DNA of 64,000 nt from Lyngbya sp. PCC 8106 (GCF_000169095.1 NZ_AAVU01000030.1:1-64000), one strand, 5' to 3'. Counted from the first letter of the stretch, positions 8,767-17,443 are shown. Numbers and translations: made by a program. Notes: generated by a model not told the origin, from the letters alone.

Positions 8767-9333
8767 TCATAAAACCAAATCTTCACCCAAATTTGTAAAA
8801 TAAACTTCTTGAATTTGCCAATTCGGATTAGTGGTTAACGTTTCTCGCAAACTGCCAAATAAAGCCAATTGTTCGCAAGCCGAGAGAGAATACAAACTCC
8901 GACGAGAAGTGGTAGAAACTCGCAAATCAATCACGGCAATTTGATAATAATCATCAACTTCCACCCGATAACCCAACGGTAACTCAAAACCCGGTTGAAT
9001 TTCTAACGTTTTTGCAACAGCATCTTCGATGGCTTTCTCCTCGGAAACTGTCACTTGTTCGGGAACGAGAGTTGAACACTCATTATCAACCCGATAGATA
9101 GTTACAGGTATGGTATCTGTGGGGGCTGTGGTTTCTTTGACAACAGGAGAAGCGGTGGCTGATTTTTGCGGTGGAGAAGTTGGGGGTTGCGAGGCGAGAG
9201 TGGCGGGAGTGGAAGCCTGTGTCTCTGTCAGTTGTGGGGACTCGGCTTCTAACTGCGTAGAACGACAACTCCCTAAACCGAACATCACTAAGCTGGCGAT
9301 ACCGACTGTCAAAATTTGGGGGAGATTCTTCAT
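8767..9333 (-). CDS. GerMN-like lipoprotein
   Basis: The 188-residue protein has a lipoprotein signal: a hydrophobic start, then FGLGSC with the lipidated Cys at residue 23. A low-complexity Thr/Ser/Pro/Gln linker (about 25-72) leads to a C-terminal domain of about 110 residues. That domain resembles GerMN (VTIYRVDNEC...IAVIDLR...ALFGSLRETL), the domain of the spore germination and cell-wall protein GerM. In cyanobacteria such lipoproteins are presumably periplasmic and linked to the envelope. The function is unproven. The gene ends three bases from the converging zinc-ribbon gene. Confidence 0.75.
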   Translation of the reverse strand: MKNLPQILTVGIASLVMFGLGSCRSTQLEAESPQLTETQASTPATLASQPPTSPPQKSATASPVVKETTAPTDTIPVTIYRVDNECSTLVPEQVTVSEEKAIEDAVAKTLEIQPGFELPLGYRVEVDDYYQIAVIDLRVSTTSRRSLYSLSACEQLALFGSLRETLTTNPNWQIQEVYFTNLGEDLVL

Positions 9334-9534
9334 TGTAAATTCAGCATCAGGACATCTGTATTTGCAATTACTCCCTCAAAGGTACAAAATCCGAATTTTC
9401 ACAGAATTCACAGAATTAAAAAGCACTCGATGCCAACTGTTGGTAAAATCAAGTGTTGGGTTGGCTGTCGAGATGTTCCGCAAGAATATCTGTACAGTTA
9501 ATTGGTCTATTCTTATGGGTATCGATTTCTACAA

Positions 9535-10527
9535 ATGGCTACTGCAACTTGGACTCGTCGCCACATTCTGTCCCTGGCGGATTTTACTTCGGATGAATAC
9601 AACGCCATTTTACAAACTGCTTTAAGTTTTCGACAAGTCTTAAATAGCCGTACCAAAAAAGTCCCCGCTTTGCAAGGACAAGTTGTTGCGAATTTATTCT
9701 TTGAAGCTTCGACTCGAACCCGTAACAGTTTTGAACTTGCTGCTAAACGACTCTCTGCGGATACGCTTAATTTTGCCCCCGGAACTTCATCTTTATCGAA
9801 GGGAGAAACGATTTTAGATACTGCAAAAACCTATCTGGCAATGGGAACAGATATGATGGTAATTCGCCATCAACAAGCCGGAGTTCCGCAAGCAATCGCA
9901 TCGGAAATGGATCGTTTAAATACAAAAGTTTCTGTTTTAAATGCAGGAGATGGTCAACACGCCCACCCCTCACAAGCGTTGTTGGATTTATTTACGATTT
10001 GTCGATTATTAGACCCGAATAATCCCAGAATAGAACTGTTAGAAGGGAAAAAAATTGCCATTGTGGGTGATATTTTGCATTCGAGAGTGGCGAGGTCGAA
10101 TATTTGGAGTTTAACGGCGATTGATGCCGAATTACATTTAGTCAGTTCGCCGACATTATTACCTCAATATTTTAAATGTTTTGGTCAAGAAAGGCCGGGG
10201 AAATTATTCTTACACTGGGAGTTAGAACCTGCTTTAAAAGATGCTGATTTTGTGATGGCGCTGCGACTCCAACGAGAACGAATGACTCAGCATTTATTAC
10301 CCAGTTTGCGAGAATATCATCAATATTATGGCATTACTCGCGATCGCCTCAAACTCTGCAAACCTGATGTGAAAATATTACATCCGGGTCCGGTTAATCG
10401 CGGTGTAGAATTAAGTTCAGAGTTGATGGATGATCCACAATTTAGTTTGATTTCTCAACAAGTAACAAGCGGTGTAGCGGTGCGGATGGCGTTGTTATAT
10501 TTAATCGGAGGTGGAAAGCAAGAATAA
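9535..10527 (+). CDS. pyrB: Aspartate carbamoyltransferase catalytic subunit
   Basis: The enzyme condenses carbamoyl phosphate with aspartate, the committed step of pyrimidine synthesis. The carbamoyl-phosphate site FFEASTRTRNSFELAAKRL lies near residues 54-72. HPSQALLDLFTI and the C-terminal LHPGPVNRGVE are also present, and the 330-residue length fits the family. I chose the ATG at 9535 (MATATWTRRHILSL) because family alignment begins there; an in-frame TTG at 9502 would add 11 unconserved residues. No pyrI or other pyr gene is adjacent, as is usual in cyanobacteria. Confidence 0.96.
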   Translation: MATATWTRRHILSLADFTSDEYNAILQTALSFRQVLNSRTKKVPALQGQVVANLFFEASTRTRNSFELAAKRLSADTLNFAPGTSSLSKGETILDTAKTYLAMGTDMMVIRHQQAGVPQAIASEMDRLNTKVSVLNAGDGQHAHPSQALLDLFTICRLLDPNNPRIELLEGKKIAIVGDILHSRVARSNIWSLTAIDAELHLVSSPTLLPQYFKCFGQERPGKLFLHWELEPALKDADFVMALRLQRERMTQHLLPSLREYHQYYGITRDRLKLCKPDVKILHPGPVNRGVELSSELMDDPQFSLISQQVTSGVAVRMALLYLIGGGKQE

Positions 10528-10552
10528 TGATATTTCCCGAAATTCCCCTTAT

Positions 10553-10619
10553 TAATCCCCCTCCCGTCCCCCTTAGAAAGGGGGAAGCCAGAGGTTGCTT
10601 CGCTTTGATTAGTACGGGG
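10553..10619. repeat. C/G-rich palindromic spacer repeat
   Basis: A run of C-rich words (CCCCCTCCCGTCCCCCTTAG) is followed by AAAGGGGG and, 35 bases on, by ACGGGGG. This makes hairpins of the CCCCCTTxGAAAGGGGG type common in filamentous cyanobacterial spacers. It lies just after pyrB and may end its transcript. The same family recurs at 11771-11891 and 15016-15145. Confidence 0.7.
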
Positions 10620-10728
10620 GAATTTTTAGCAATATTCCTGAGTTTTTAAAATTAATAGGATTGTTGCTTTCTACTTGCTCGGAATTATAATAAACTAATC
10701 AAAGTCAAATTTATTTGCACGAATTGTC

Positions 10729-11415
10729 ATGTTTGCCACCTCCCCAACTTATAATATTACCTGGGAAAAGTTGCCCGATGACTTTGTGCTTCCCGATGAC
10801 CCTGTGGATAATATTAATCAACCCGCTTTGGCTGCGGCTTTAACCGAAAGTTTGCAGTTAGCAAAAAAACTCCCAGAAACGGCTCTTACTCCCACAAATT
10901 ACGGTATTTGTGCCACGATTAATGGTAAGATTGTGGTCAAAGCGACCGATTGGGCTTATATTCCCAAAATTACGGTTGAGCGCTCCGAAGTTGTTCGCAG
11001 TTATACCCCTCAATTACAGGGCGAAATTCCGGCGTTGGTGCTAGAGTTTTTATCGGATACGCCAGGGGGAGAATATTCAATTAAAGAAACCTATCCTCCG
11101 GGTAAATTTTACTTTTATGAACAAGTTTTAAAAGTGCCGAATTACGGTATTTTTGAGCCGGAAAATGGCGCGTTAGAATTGTATCGTTTTGGCGATAACG
11201 GACGGTATCAGCTTGAGTTTGCGAACGAACAAAATCGGTTTTGGATACCGGAAATGCAGCTTTTTTTGGGAGTGTGGGAAGGAAGCCGAGAAAACCGCCT
11301 GGGTTATTGGTTGCGTTGGTGGGATGAACAGGGTAATTTATTATTGTGGGGAAGCGAACGAGTTGAACGATTAGCCGCTCAATTGCGTGCTGCGGGAATT
11401 GAACCGGAAGTCTAA
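10729..11415 (+). CDS. Uma2 family (DUF820) restriction-endonuclease-like protein
   Basis: The 228-residue product is a Uma2/DUF820 protein, a PD-(D/E)xK-fold family strongly expanded in cyanobacteria. The core PALVLEFLSD strand with its acidic residue is followed by a Lys-containing segment ending GKFYFYEQ and by VPNYGIFEP, matching the usual ...E...K...Y..V.EYWI.DP layout. The C-terminal part (SERVERLAAQLRAAGIEPEV) is the typical family tail of a short helix. Nuclease activity is predicted from the fold but not shown for most members, and their role is unknown. It lies just before a VapB-like antitoxin gene with a 30-base gap. Confidence 0.85.
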   Translation: MFATSPTYNITWEKLPDDFVLPDDPVDNINQPALAAALTESLQLAKKLPETALTPTNYGICATINGKIVVKATDWAYIPKITVERSEVVRSYTPQLQGEIPALVLEFLSDTPGGEYSIKETYPPGKFYFYEQVLKVPNYGIFEPENGALELYRFGDNGRYQLEFANEQNRFWIPEMQLFLGVWEGSRENRLGYWLRWWDEQGNLLLWGSERVERLAAQLRAAGIEPEV

Positions 11416-11445
11416 TAGAAGTGATTAAATTTAAACGAAAAACCC

Positions 11446-11739
11446 ATGAACACGAATATTGAACTCAACGAACAATTGGTTAAAGAAGCGTTGGAATTAA
11501 CTCAATTTAAAACCGAAAAAGAAGTGATTGAGTTTGCATTAAAAGAACTCATTCGCACTCGTAAAAAGCGGAAGAATTTACTGGATTTAAGCGGACAGAT
11601 TGAATTTGCAACTGATGGGAAAAATACAGAACCTTCTTTAAATTTGGCTTCGGCGATTGAGCAACGTTTTGCCCCTTTTGGAGGGTTTGAACTCCCAACT
11701 ATTCCTAGAGAACCCCTGCGCGAACCTCCTAATTTTTAG
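11446..11739 (+). CDS. VapB-type antitoxin-like protein, apparently without a toxin
   Basis: The first 55 residues match a type II VapB antitoxin of the ribbon-helix-helix class (NIELNEQLVKEALELTQFKTE, then KKRKNLLDLSGQIEF). The usual product ends soon after, but this one (97 residues) continues with SLNLASAIEQRFAPFGGFE and a PREPLREPP tail. That tail resembles the ends of Phd/FitA-style antitoxins from PIN-toxin operons. The downstream sequence encodes no PIN-domain toxin; it turns directly into a C/G-rich repeat. It may be an orphan antitoxin or one that lost its partner to repeat insertion. Confidence 0.7.
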   Translation: MNTNIELNEQLVKEALELTQFKTEKEVIEFALKELIRTRKKRKNLLDLSGQIEFATDGKNTEPSLNLASAIEQRFAPFGGFELPTIPREPLREPPNF

Positions 11740-11770
11740 AATGGAATATCTTTGGTGTAGTTCCTCTTTA

Positions 11771-11891
11771 TCCCCCCTAGCCCCCCTTGGAAAGGGGGGA
11801 ATAAGAAGTTTGAAAGTCTCCCTTTCTAAGAGGGTAAAGAGAAATCAGAAGTAAAAAAGTCCCCCTTTCTAAGGGGGATTTAGGGGGATTT
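11771..11891. repeat. C/G-rich inverted repeats left of the CHAT-STAND gene
   Basis: An outward pair of C-rich and G-rich blocks (CCCCCCTAGCCCCCC...GGGGGG at about 11776-11801 and CCCCCTTTCTAAGGGGG at 11861-11877) ends with GGGGGATTTAGGGGGAT at 11873-11889. The last 17 bases recur exactly, in the opposite orientation, at 15016-15032 on the far side of the CHAT-STAND gene. It resembles a miniature inverted-repeat element or repeated terminator. Confidence 0.75.
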
Positions 11892-11909
11892 AAGCGATTA
11901 ACTTAGGAA

Positions 11910-14900
11910 TTAATTCTCAGATGAATTCTCAACCTCCCCAGAACCTTCCGACTTCAACTCCAACAAACGGTCTAAGTTTTCCTGAAATCTTTTTGTATAA
12001 GGATGGTCAACACCGAGAACCTTTTCGGCAATACTTAAAGCTTCTCGATAGAGGGGTTCGGCTTCTTCGTATTTGCCTTGGGATGAGTAGAGACCTGCCA
12101 AATTGTTGAGGCTGGTTGCAACATCGGGATGCTGCTGTCCGAGTAACAGCCGTCTCATCTCCAAAGCCTGTAGATAGAGAGGTTCGGCTTGTTCGTATTT
12201 GCCTTGGGATGAGTAGAGACCTGCCAAATTGTTGAGGCTGGTTGCCACATCGGGATGCTGCTGTCCGAGTAACAGCCGTTTCATCTCCAAAGCTTGTTGG
12301 TAGAGAGGTTCGGCTTGTTCGTATTTGCCTTGGGATGAGTAGAGACCTGCCAAATTGTTGAGGCTTTGTGCCACATCGGGATGCTGCTGTCCGAGTAACA
12401 GCCGTTTCATCTCCAAAGCTTGTTGGTAGAGGGGTTCGGCTTCTTCGTATTTGCCTTGGGATGAGTAGAGTAATGCCAAATTGTTGAGGCTTTGTGCCAC
12501 ATAAGGATGCTGCTGTCCGAGTAACTGCCGTCTCATCTCCAATGCTTGTTGATAGAGGGGTTCGGCTTGTTCGTATTTGCCTTGGGAGTCGTAGAGACCT
12601 GCCAAATTGTTGAGGCTGGTTGCGACATACGGATGCTGCTGTCCGAGTAACAGCCGTCTCATCTCCAATGCTTGTTGGTAGAGGGGTTCGGCTTCTTCGT
12701 ATTTGCCTTGGGATTCGTAGAGTGATGCCAAATTGTTGAGGCTGGTTGCGACATACGGATGCTGCTGTCCGAGTAACAGCCGTTTCATCTCCAAAGCTTG
12801 TTGGTAGAGGGGTTCGGCTTCTTCGTATTTGCCTTGGGATGAGTAGAGTGATGCCAAATTGTTGAGGCTGGTTGCCACATCGGGATGCTGCTGTCCGAGT
12901 AACTGCCGACACATCTCCAATGCTTGTAGGTAGAGGGGTTCGGCTTCTTCGTATTTGCCTTGAGATTTGTAGACACTTGCCAAACCGTTGAGGCAGGTTG
13001 CTACATCGGGATGCTGCTGTCCCAAACGATTTTGAGTAATATCAAGACAGTTTTGATACCAAGGTTCCGCTTGACTATAAAATCCTTGACCGTCGTAAAA
13101 GTTTCCTAAACCAACAAAAGGCTGAATTAAATCTTCATCCGTTAGGTAATCTGTGAGGTTTTCCGCCACTTCTTCAAGATGGGGAATCTTCAGTGTTACC
13201 TTTAAAATATCATCCTGAGTGGGTGTCTCTGGAATCTGTTTGGCGACTGCTACAATCGCCTGACAAATACTTCGTTTCCATTCATCTACTTGTGACGGAA
13301 ATTCTTCTAACTTGGTTTTCAGAAATTCTTGAATTAGGGGATGAAATTGATAGGTATTTTTTTCGACTCGCTGTAACAGACTCAGTTTCACCAGTTTATC
13401 ATCTCGCCAATCTTCTAAATCTTCTTCATCGGTTTCGGGAAAGCAGGATTCAACCAGCGACCAAGGAATCGGCGCCAACGCCAATAAACTCAAGCCACAG
13501 GCTAATTGTTGTTCTTCGGGTTTGAGTTCTTTCCAGCTTAACTCAAAGGCCGCTTTTACCCCTCGTTTGGCGGTCATTTCTTGAGAGTTTTCGGGATTGA
13601 GTGAACGGTGTTCGAGTTTGAGTCTGTCTCGCATTTTAGCCAGAGATAAATCCGGCTTTCCGTTTAGATAGCGTCCGATTAATTCTAAGCCTAATGGCAA
13701 ATATCCCAAATCTTCACAAAGGGTTTTTGCGGTTTCTAATTCAGTTTCTATTCTGTCTCCCACCAATGACGTTAATAACTCCAAGGCTGCGGCTTCATCT
13801 AAAACGTTGAGTGCGAGTTCTTTGAAAGAATCAAAACCTTTAACTCGAGTGGTGATTAATACTTTAAATCGGGGATTATTAGGCGGGAGATAGGGTTTAA
13901 TCTTGTCATATTTGTCAACATCATCAAAAATAACCAGAACCTTTCCTTCTGGGGGTTGCCAGTTTCGCCAACAGTATTGAACTTGGGTTTCTAAATCACT
14001 ATTATCGGGTGGGTTGAGGTTGAGATAGGCTTTCCCAAAGTTAACAATTTCAATCCCAACATTGGTATCGAGTGCGTATAACCAACAAATTCCGCCTAAA
14101 TAGGTTTTTTGTTGACAATGATAGATACTATATTGCAGGGCGAGTTCTGTTTTGCCAATTCCTCCCATTCCGGTAATTGAAGTAATGGCTATTCGTTCGG
14201 TTTCTTGGAGTTGTTCGTGTAAATTCGTGAGGTCTTTCTCTCGTCCAACAAACTTTATAACTCCACTGTAGGGCAGATTTTGCGGGAAATCAATTGTTGT
14301 TTTATTGTTATCTTCTGTATCTGAAACTAGGATAATTTCTTCTGGGTTAATTTGTTCTCTGTGTATGAGTTCGGGAATATTTGCTTCAGAGATGTTGCTA
14401 GCCATTAAAGCAGATTTTGCTTGTGTAAAAGCTTGTTCCACTGAACGTCCAGAAGCAATTGCACCATAAAAAGTCGCCGCAAAATCAATAGCTGCTTCAT
14501 CGTTAATGGCTGTATTCATTCCGATGACGCAATCAATATATTCTGCGATCGCTTCAGCTATAATTTTAGAATAACAAGCATTCCAGACAACTACTTTAAT
14601 ATTATCTTTGCTAACCGTTGAAAATAACGCCTTGATCGCTTCTAGACTAACAGCTTGAACTTGATCATATTTGTCGAGTAATATAATCTCACCTGTGTTG
14701 TTTCCGTGACCACTAAAATGAACAATATGGGGTTTATATTCGTTCAGACGTTGGATGAGTTCATCAAAGCGTACCGCCCAAGCTTGTTTAAATTCCAGAA
14801 AGTCTCTATTTTGAGAAGCCTGAATTTTATTCTCAATTTCTCGTATTTCTTTACCCAAATCTAAGGGCTGAGTCTGTTTGGGGTTCGAGGCGAGGAACAA

Positions 14901-14918
14901 CACTTTGATCGGGTTCAT
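11910..14918 (-). CDS. CHAT protease - STAND NTPase - TPR protein
   Basis: The 1002-residue protein has three modules. Residues 1-200 are a CHAT caspase-like peptidase domain with the catalytic pair His71 (HFSGHGN) and Cys115 (WNACYS). Residues about 215-520 form an NB-ARC-like STAND NTPase with Walker A GMGGIGKTEL (near 250), Walker B VLVIFDDVD (near 327), an ITTR sensor and a GLPL-type LGYLPLGLEL. From about 600 to 985 there are eight near-identical 42-residue kinesin-light-chain-type TPR units. This is the build of an NLR-like sensor: TPRs detect a ligand, the NTPase oligomerises, and the protease cuts a target. Related cyanobacterial proteins are thought to act in cell death or phage defence. 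All visible key residues are intact. Inverted repeats bracket the gene. Substrate and trigger are unknown. Confidence 0.92.
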   Translation of the reverse strand: MNPIKVLFLASNPKQTQPLDLGKEIREIENKIQASQNRDFLEFKQAWAVRFDELIQRLNEYKPHIVHFSGHGNNTGEIILLDKYDQVQAVSLEAIKALFSTVSKDNIKVVVWNACYSKIIAEAIAEYIDCVIGMNTAINDEAAIDFAATFYGAIASGRSVEQAFTQAKSALMASNISEANIPELIHREQINPEEIILVSDTEDNNKTTIDFPQNLPYSGVIKFVGREKDLTNLHEQLQETERIAITSITGMGGIGKTELALQYSIYHCQQKTYLGGICWLYALDTNVGIEIVNFGKAYLNLNPPDNSDLETQVQYCWRNWQPPEGKVLVIFDDVDKYDKIKPYLPPNNPRFKVLITTRVKGFDSFKELALNVLDEAAALELLTSLVGDRIETELETAKTLCEDLGYLPLGLELIGRYLNGKPDLSLAKMRDRLKLEHRSLNPENSQEMTAKRGVKAAFELSWKELKPEEQQLACGLSLLALAPIPWSLVESCFPETDEEDLEDWRDDKLVKLSLLQRVEKNTYQFHPLIQEFLKTKLEEFPSQVDEWKRSICQAIVAVAKQIPETPTQDDILKVTLKIPHLEEVAENLTDYLTDEDLIQPFVGLGNFYDGQGFYSQAEPWYQNCLDITQNRLGQQHPDVATCLNGLASVYKSQGKYEEAEPLYLQALEMCRQLLGQQHPDVATSLNNLASLYSSQGKYEEAEPLYQQALEMKRLLLGQQHPYVATSLNNLASLYESQGKYEEAEPLYQQALEMRRLLLGQQHPYVATSLNNLAGLYDSQGKYEQAEPLYQQALEMRRQLLGQQHPYVAQSLNNLALLYSSQGKYEEAEPLYQQALEMKRLLLGQQHPDVAQSLNNLAGLYSSQGKYEQAEPLYQQALEMKRLLLGQQHPDVATSLNNLAGLYSSQGKYEQAEPLYLQALEMRRLLLGQQHPDVATSLNNLAGLYSSQGKYEEAEPLYREALSIAEKVLGVDHPYTKRFQENLDRLLELKSEGSGEVENSSEN
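12029..13036 (-). repeat. Eight 126-base tandem repeats encoding TPR units
   Basis: The word ATGCTGCTGTCC recurs at a strict 126-base period (eight times from about 12129 to 13022) inside the CHAT-STAND gene. The units are nearly identical at the DNA level, including synonymous positions. Variation is confined to a few codons (for example Asp/Tyr after GQQHP, Thr/Gln in the helix, and SSQ/ESQ/DSQ). Such homogeneity implies recent duplication or gene conversion, and the unit number may vary between strains. Confidence 0.9.
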
Positions 14919-15015
14919 ATTGGCTCGACTTCCCGTTAGGTTGATTTTGTTCTCGATTTAGATAGCCTGAACTACCCTAGACCATCCTAATATGAAATTG
15001 ACAAAAAGTTAATTG

Positions 15016-15145
15016 ATCCCCCTAAATCCCCCTTAAAAAGCGTTAGATCCCCCTAAATCCCCCTTAAAAAGGGGGACTTTCAATAGACTTCTAACCTCCC
15101 AAACCTCCCTTTTTAAGGGAGGTGCCGCAGGCGGAGGGATCAAAG
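15016..15145. repeat. C/G-rich repeats right of the CHAT-STAND gene
   Basis: Two direct copies of ATCCCCCTAAATCCCCC (15016-15032 and about 15048-15064) are each followed by TTAAAAAG; the second is completed by GGGGGA to form a hairpin. A further CCTCCCTTTTTAAGGGAGG palindrome and GGAGGGAT follow. The first copy is the exact reverse complement of 11873-11889. The element sits just upstream of the CHAT-STAND gene (minus strand), so it could also influence its transcription. Confidence 0.75.
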
Positions 15146-15576
15146 CGATCTTTTAATTTAAGAAATCAGTTCATCCCAGGGAACCTAACTGAACCCCTCG
15201 CCACAACCCCAACCTCCAAGAAAATATAAAAAATACTTATCTTATGAGTATTAGTACCAACCAATTCTTTTTTATATAACCAAACCTAATCTTTTTGGGG
15301 TTGAAGATTTAGACAAAAGGGTAGATTTGCGGAAGTTATCAGTCTGATAAAATTTTTTTGTTTACATTTCGTTGCTAAAAAACACATTACTTTGAGAGGA
15401 TCAATATCAGGATTCAGTCGATTACTATTTCGCTACAAAGCTTATTTACAGAGGATTTTAGCTGATTCGAGCTTGAGAATCTGATCCCCCAAACCAACAA
15501 ATTTTGATCGCTAACCTAGTCCCCTGAGTCCCCCTGTCGCAAAAATTGTTTCTTTTCTACAATGTAATTAACAAAA

Positions 15577-15593
15577 GTTCATATATAATGAAC
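15577..15593 (+). promoter_or_regulatory. Palindrome over a candidate -10 box of ndhD
   Basis: GTTCAT and ATGAAC form a perfect 6-base inverted repeat with a 5-base spacer. Overlapping it, TATAAT at 15584-15589 is a consensus -10 hexamer, 39 bases before the ndhD ATG. No good -35 hexamer is seen. A repressor or activator site overlapping the promoter would fit the carbon- and light-regulated behaviour known for some ndhD genes, but no regulator is identified. Confidence 0.4.
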
Positions 15594-15628
15594 ACAGTGT
15601 ACGAAATAGGTATTTATTCTCACGGATC

Positions 15629-17251
15629 ATGATCAGTCAACTTCCCTGGCTAACCACGATTATCTTGTTGCCCCTCTTGGCATCCCTCGCTATTCCCGTT
15701 TTACCCGATAAAGAAGGCCGTACTATTCGCTGGTATGCACTCGGAGTCGGTTTATTAGATCTAGCTTTAATAGTATTCTGCTTCTGGACTCACTACAACT
15801 TAGACAATTCAGGCTTCCAACTCAGCGAAACCTACGCTTGGATACCGCAACTGGAACTCAATTGGTCTGTCGCCGTTGATGGCCTGTCAATGCCCCTCAT
15901 CGCCCTCACAGGTTTCGTCAACACTTTAGCAATACTCGCGTCGTGGAATGTTACCAAAAAACCACGACTTTTTTATGCGTTGATGTTGGCATTATATAGC
16001 GCCCAACTCGGAGTATTTGCCGCACAGGACTTACTGTTGTTCTTCCTGATGTGGGAATTGGAATTAGTACCCGTATATTTATTAATCTCAATTTGGGGCG
16101 GACAAAAGCGCCTTTACGCTGCAACTAAATTCATCCTTTACACCGCACTGGGTTCTGTTTTCATCCTCGCTGCTGCACTGGCAATGGCGTTTTATGGGGG
16201 TAACGTCACTTTCGACATGACGGAACTTTCCCACAAAAATTATCCCATTTTCTTAGAACTTTTACTCTACGCAGGCTTCATCATTGCTTACGGTGTAAAA
16301 CTCCCCATTTTCCCCCTTCATACTTGGCTACCCGATGCCCACAGTGAAGCTTCTGCACCTGTTTCGATGATTTTAGCAGGTGTTTTATTAAAGATGGGCG
16401 GTTACGGGTTAATTCGGATGAACATTGAAATGTTGCCGAATGCTCACCTGTATTTTGCACCTGTTCTCGCTATTTTAGGAGTCGTTAATATTGTTTACGG
16501 GGCGTTAAGTGCATTCGCCCAAACTAACTTAAAACGACGACTGGCTTATTCCTCTATTTCCCACATGGGTTTTGTTCTCATCGGTATCGCCTCCTTAACA
16601 GAGTTAGGGTTAAATGGGGCTGTACTTCAGATGATTTCTCATGGTTTAATTGCCGCCATGTTGTTCTTCCTCACCGGAATTACCTACGAACGGACTCATA
16701 CCTTGATGATGGAAAAATTGGGCGGTATAGCCGAGTCAATGCCGAAAGTATTTGCACTGTTCACCGCAGGCGCAATGGCATCATTAGCATTACCGGGAAT
16801 GAGTGGTTTTGCAGGTGAGTTGAGCATCTTTTTAGGAATTACCACCAGCAATGTTTATAGTTCTAACTTTAAAGTGGTGGTTGTTGGTTTAGCGGCAGTT
16901 GGCTTGATTTTAACTCCGATTTATTTACTCAACCTATTGCGTCAAGTTTTCTACGGGAAAAACAGCTTTGGTTTGGTGATTGATGATTATCAGGGAGACG
17001 CCAAACCTCGGGAAGTTGCGATCGCTGTTTGTTTACTGATTCCCATTGTTGGAATTGGAGTTTATCCGAAGTTAGCCACTCGTACCTATGATGTGAAAAC
17101 GGTTGAAGTCGCTTCTCAAGTCCGTGAGATCTTCCCCATTTTTGCTCAACAACAACAGGGTTCAGTGTTGTATTCTGGTGGTTATGTTGCACCCAAGATT
17201 CCTGATCCGACACAACAAGCGTTGTTTTCTAGCCTTGATGTAAATACCTAA
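15629..17251 (+). CDS. ndhD: NAD(P)H-quinone oxidoreductase subunit 4 (NdhD)
   Basis: This is an antiporter-like membrane subunit of the thylakoid NDH-1 complex, which takes electrons from ferredoxin to plastoquinone and pumps protons. The 540-residue product is a polytopic protein of about 14 helices. It has the family core with a conserved Glu in the FLMWELELVPVYLLI helix, KFILYTALGS, and the Lys- and His-bearing GVKLPIFPLHTWLPDAHSEA loop. Length and N-terminus (LPWLTTIILLPLLASL) resemble NdhD1 of respiratory and cyclic NDH-1 rather than the CO2-uptake forms, though telling them apart would need a tree. The usual neighbour ndhF is not in the window. Confidence 0.96.
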   Translation: MISQLPWLTTIILLPLLASLAIPVLPDKEGRTIRWYALGVGLLDLALIVFCFWTHYNLDNSGFQLSETYAWIPQLELNWSVAVDGLSMPLIALTGFVNTLAILASWNVTKKPRLFYALMLALYSAQLGVFAAQDLLLFFLMWELELVPVYLLISIWGGQKRLYAATKFILYTALGSVFILAAALAMAFYGGNVTFDMTELSHKNYPIFLELLLYAGFIIAYGVKLPIFPLHTWLPDAHSEASAPVSMILAGVLLKMGGYGLIRMNIEMLPNAHLYFAPVLAILGVVNIVYGALSAFAQTNLKRRLAYSSISHMGFVLIGIASLTELGLNGAVLQMISHGLIAAMLFFLTGITYERTHTLMMEKLGGIAESMPKVFALFTAGAMASLALPGMSGFAGELSIFLGITTSNVYSSNFKVVVVGLAAVGLILTPIYLLNLLRQVFYGKNSFGLVIDDYQGDAKPREVAIAVCLLIPIVGIGVYPKLATRTYDVKTVEVASQVREIFPIFAQQQQGSVLYSGGYVAPKIPDPTQQALFSSLDVNT

Positions 17252-17292
17252 TTTCTGCACAATCATCACAAAAGCAACAAGAAGTTACATAG

Positions 17293-17319
17293 AAGGGTGG
17301 GTTTGATCAACTCACCCTT
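17293..17319 (+). terminator. Hairpin after ndhD
   Basis: AAGGGTG (17293-17299) and CACCCTT (17313-17319) form a 7-base-pair stem with a 13-base loop that can pair further inside (GTT/AAC). Only a short T stretch follows. It lies 40 bases past the ndhD stop and between two converging genes, so it could end transcripts from either side. Confidence 0.45.
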
Positions 17320-17443
17320 TACTCTTGAAAGAGAAAGTTCTATCAAATCAAAACAGGAGAGCATTTTTCATCTCTCCCGTCTAGTGCTTGATTAGATTGT
17401 CACCTCTGAGAATCGAGAACGCTCAATTATAAAAATTCAGAGT

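Larger units (their letters stand above)
14919..15628. other. 700-base divergent spacer between CHAT-STAND gene and ndhD
   Basis: Besides the C/G-rich repeats at 15016-15145 and the palindrome at 15577-15593, the region is AT-rich and non-coding. A weaker inverted repeat AATACT...AGTATT (15232-15252) is present. Promoters for both flanking genes must lie here. No small gene was recognised. Confidence 0.5.

Noticed and set aside
11740..11770. Possible PIN toxin start (MEYLW) after the VapB-like gene
   Set aside because: Only a few codons resemble a start, a stop follows quickly, and no VapC Asp motif is found before the repeat.
12007..12912. A 301-codon minus-strand frame made of repeated RQIRRSRTPL words inside the CHAT-STAND gene
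   Set aside because: It is the shifted frame of the 126-base TPR repeats. Because the period is a multiple of three and the units are near-identical, one stop-free unit keeps the whole array open. Residue mix is not protein-like.
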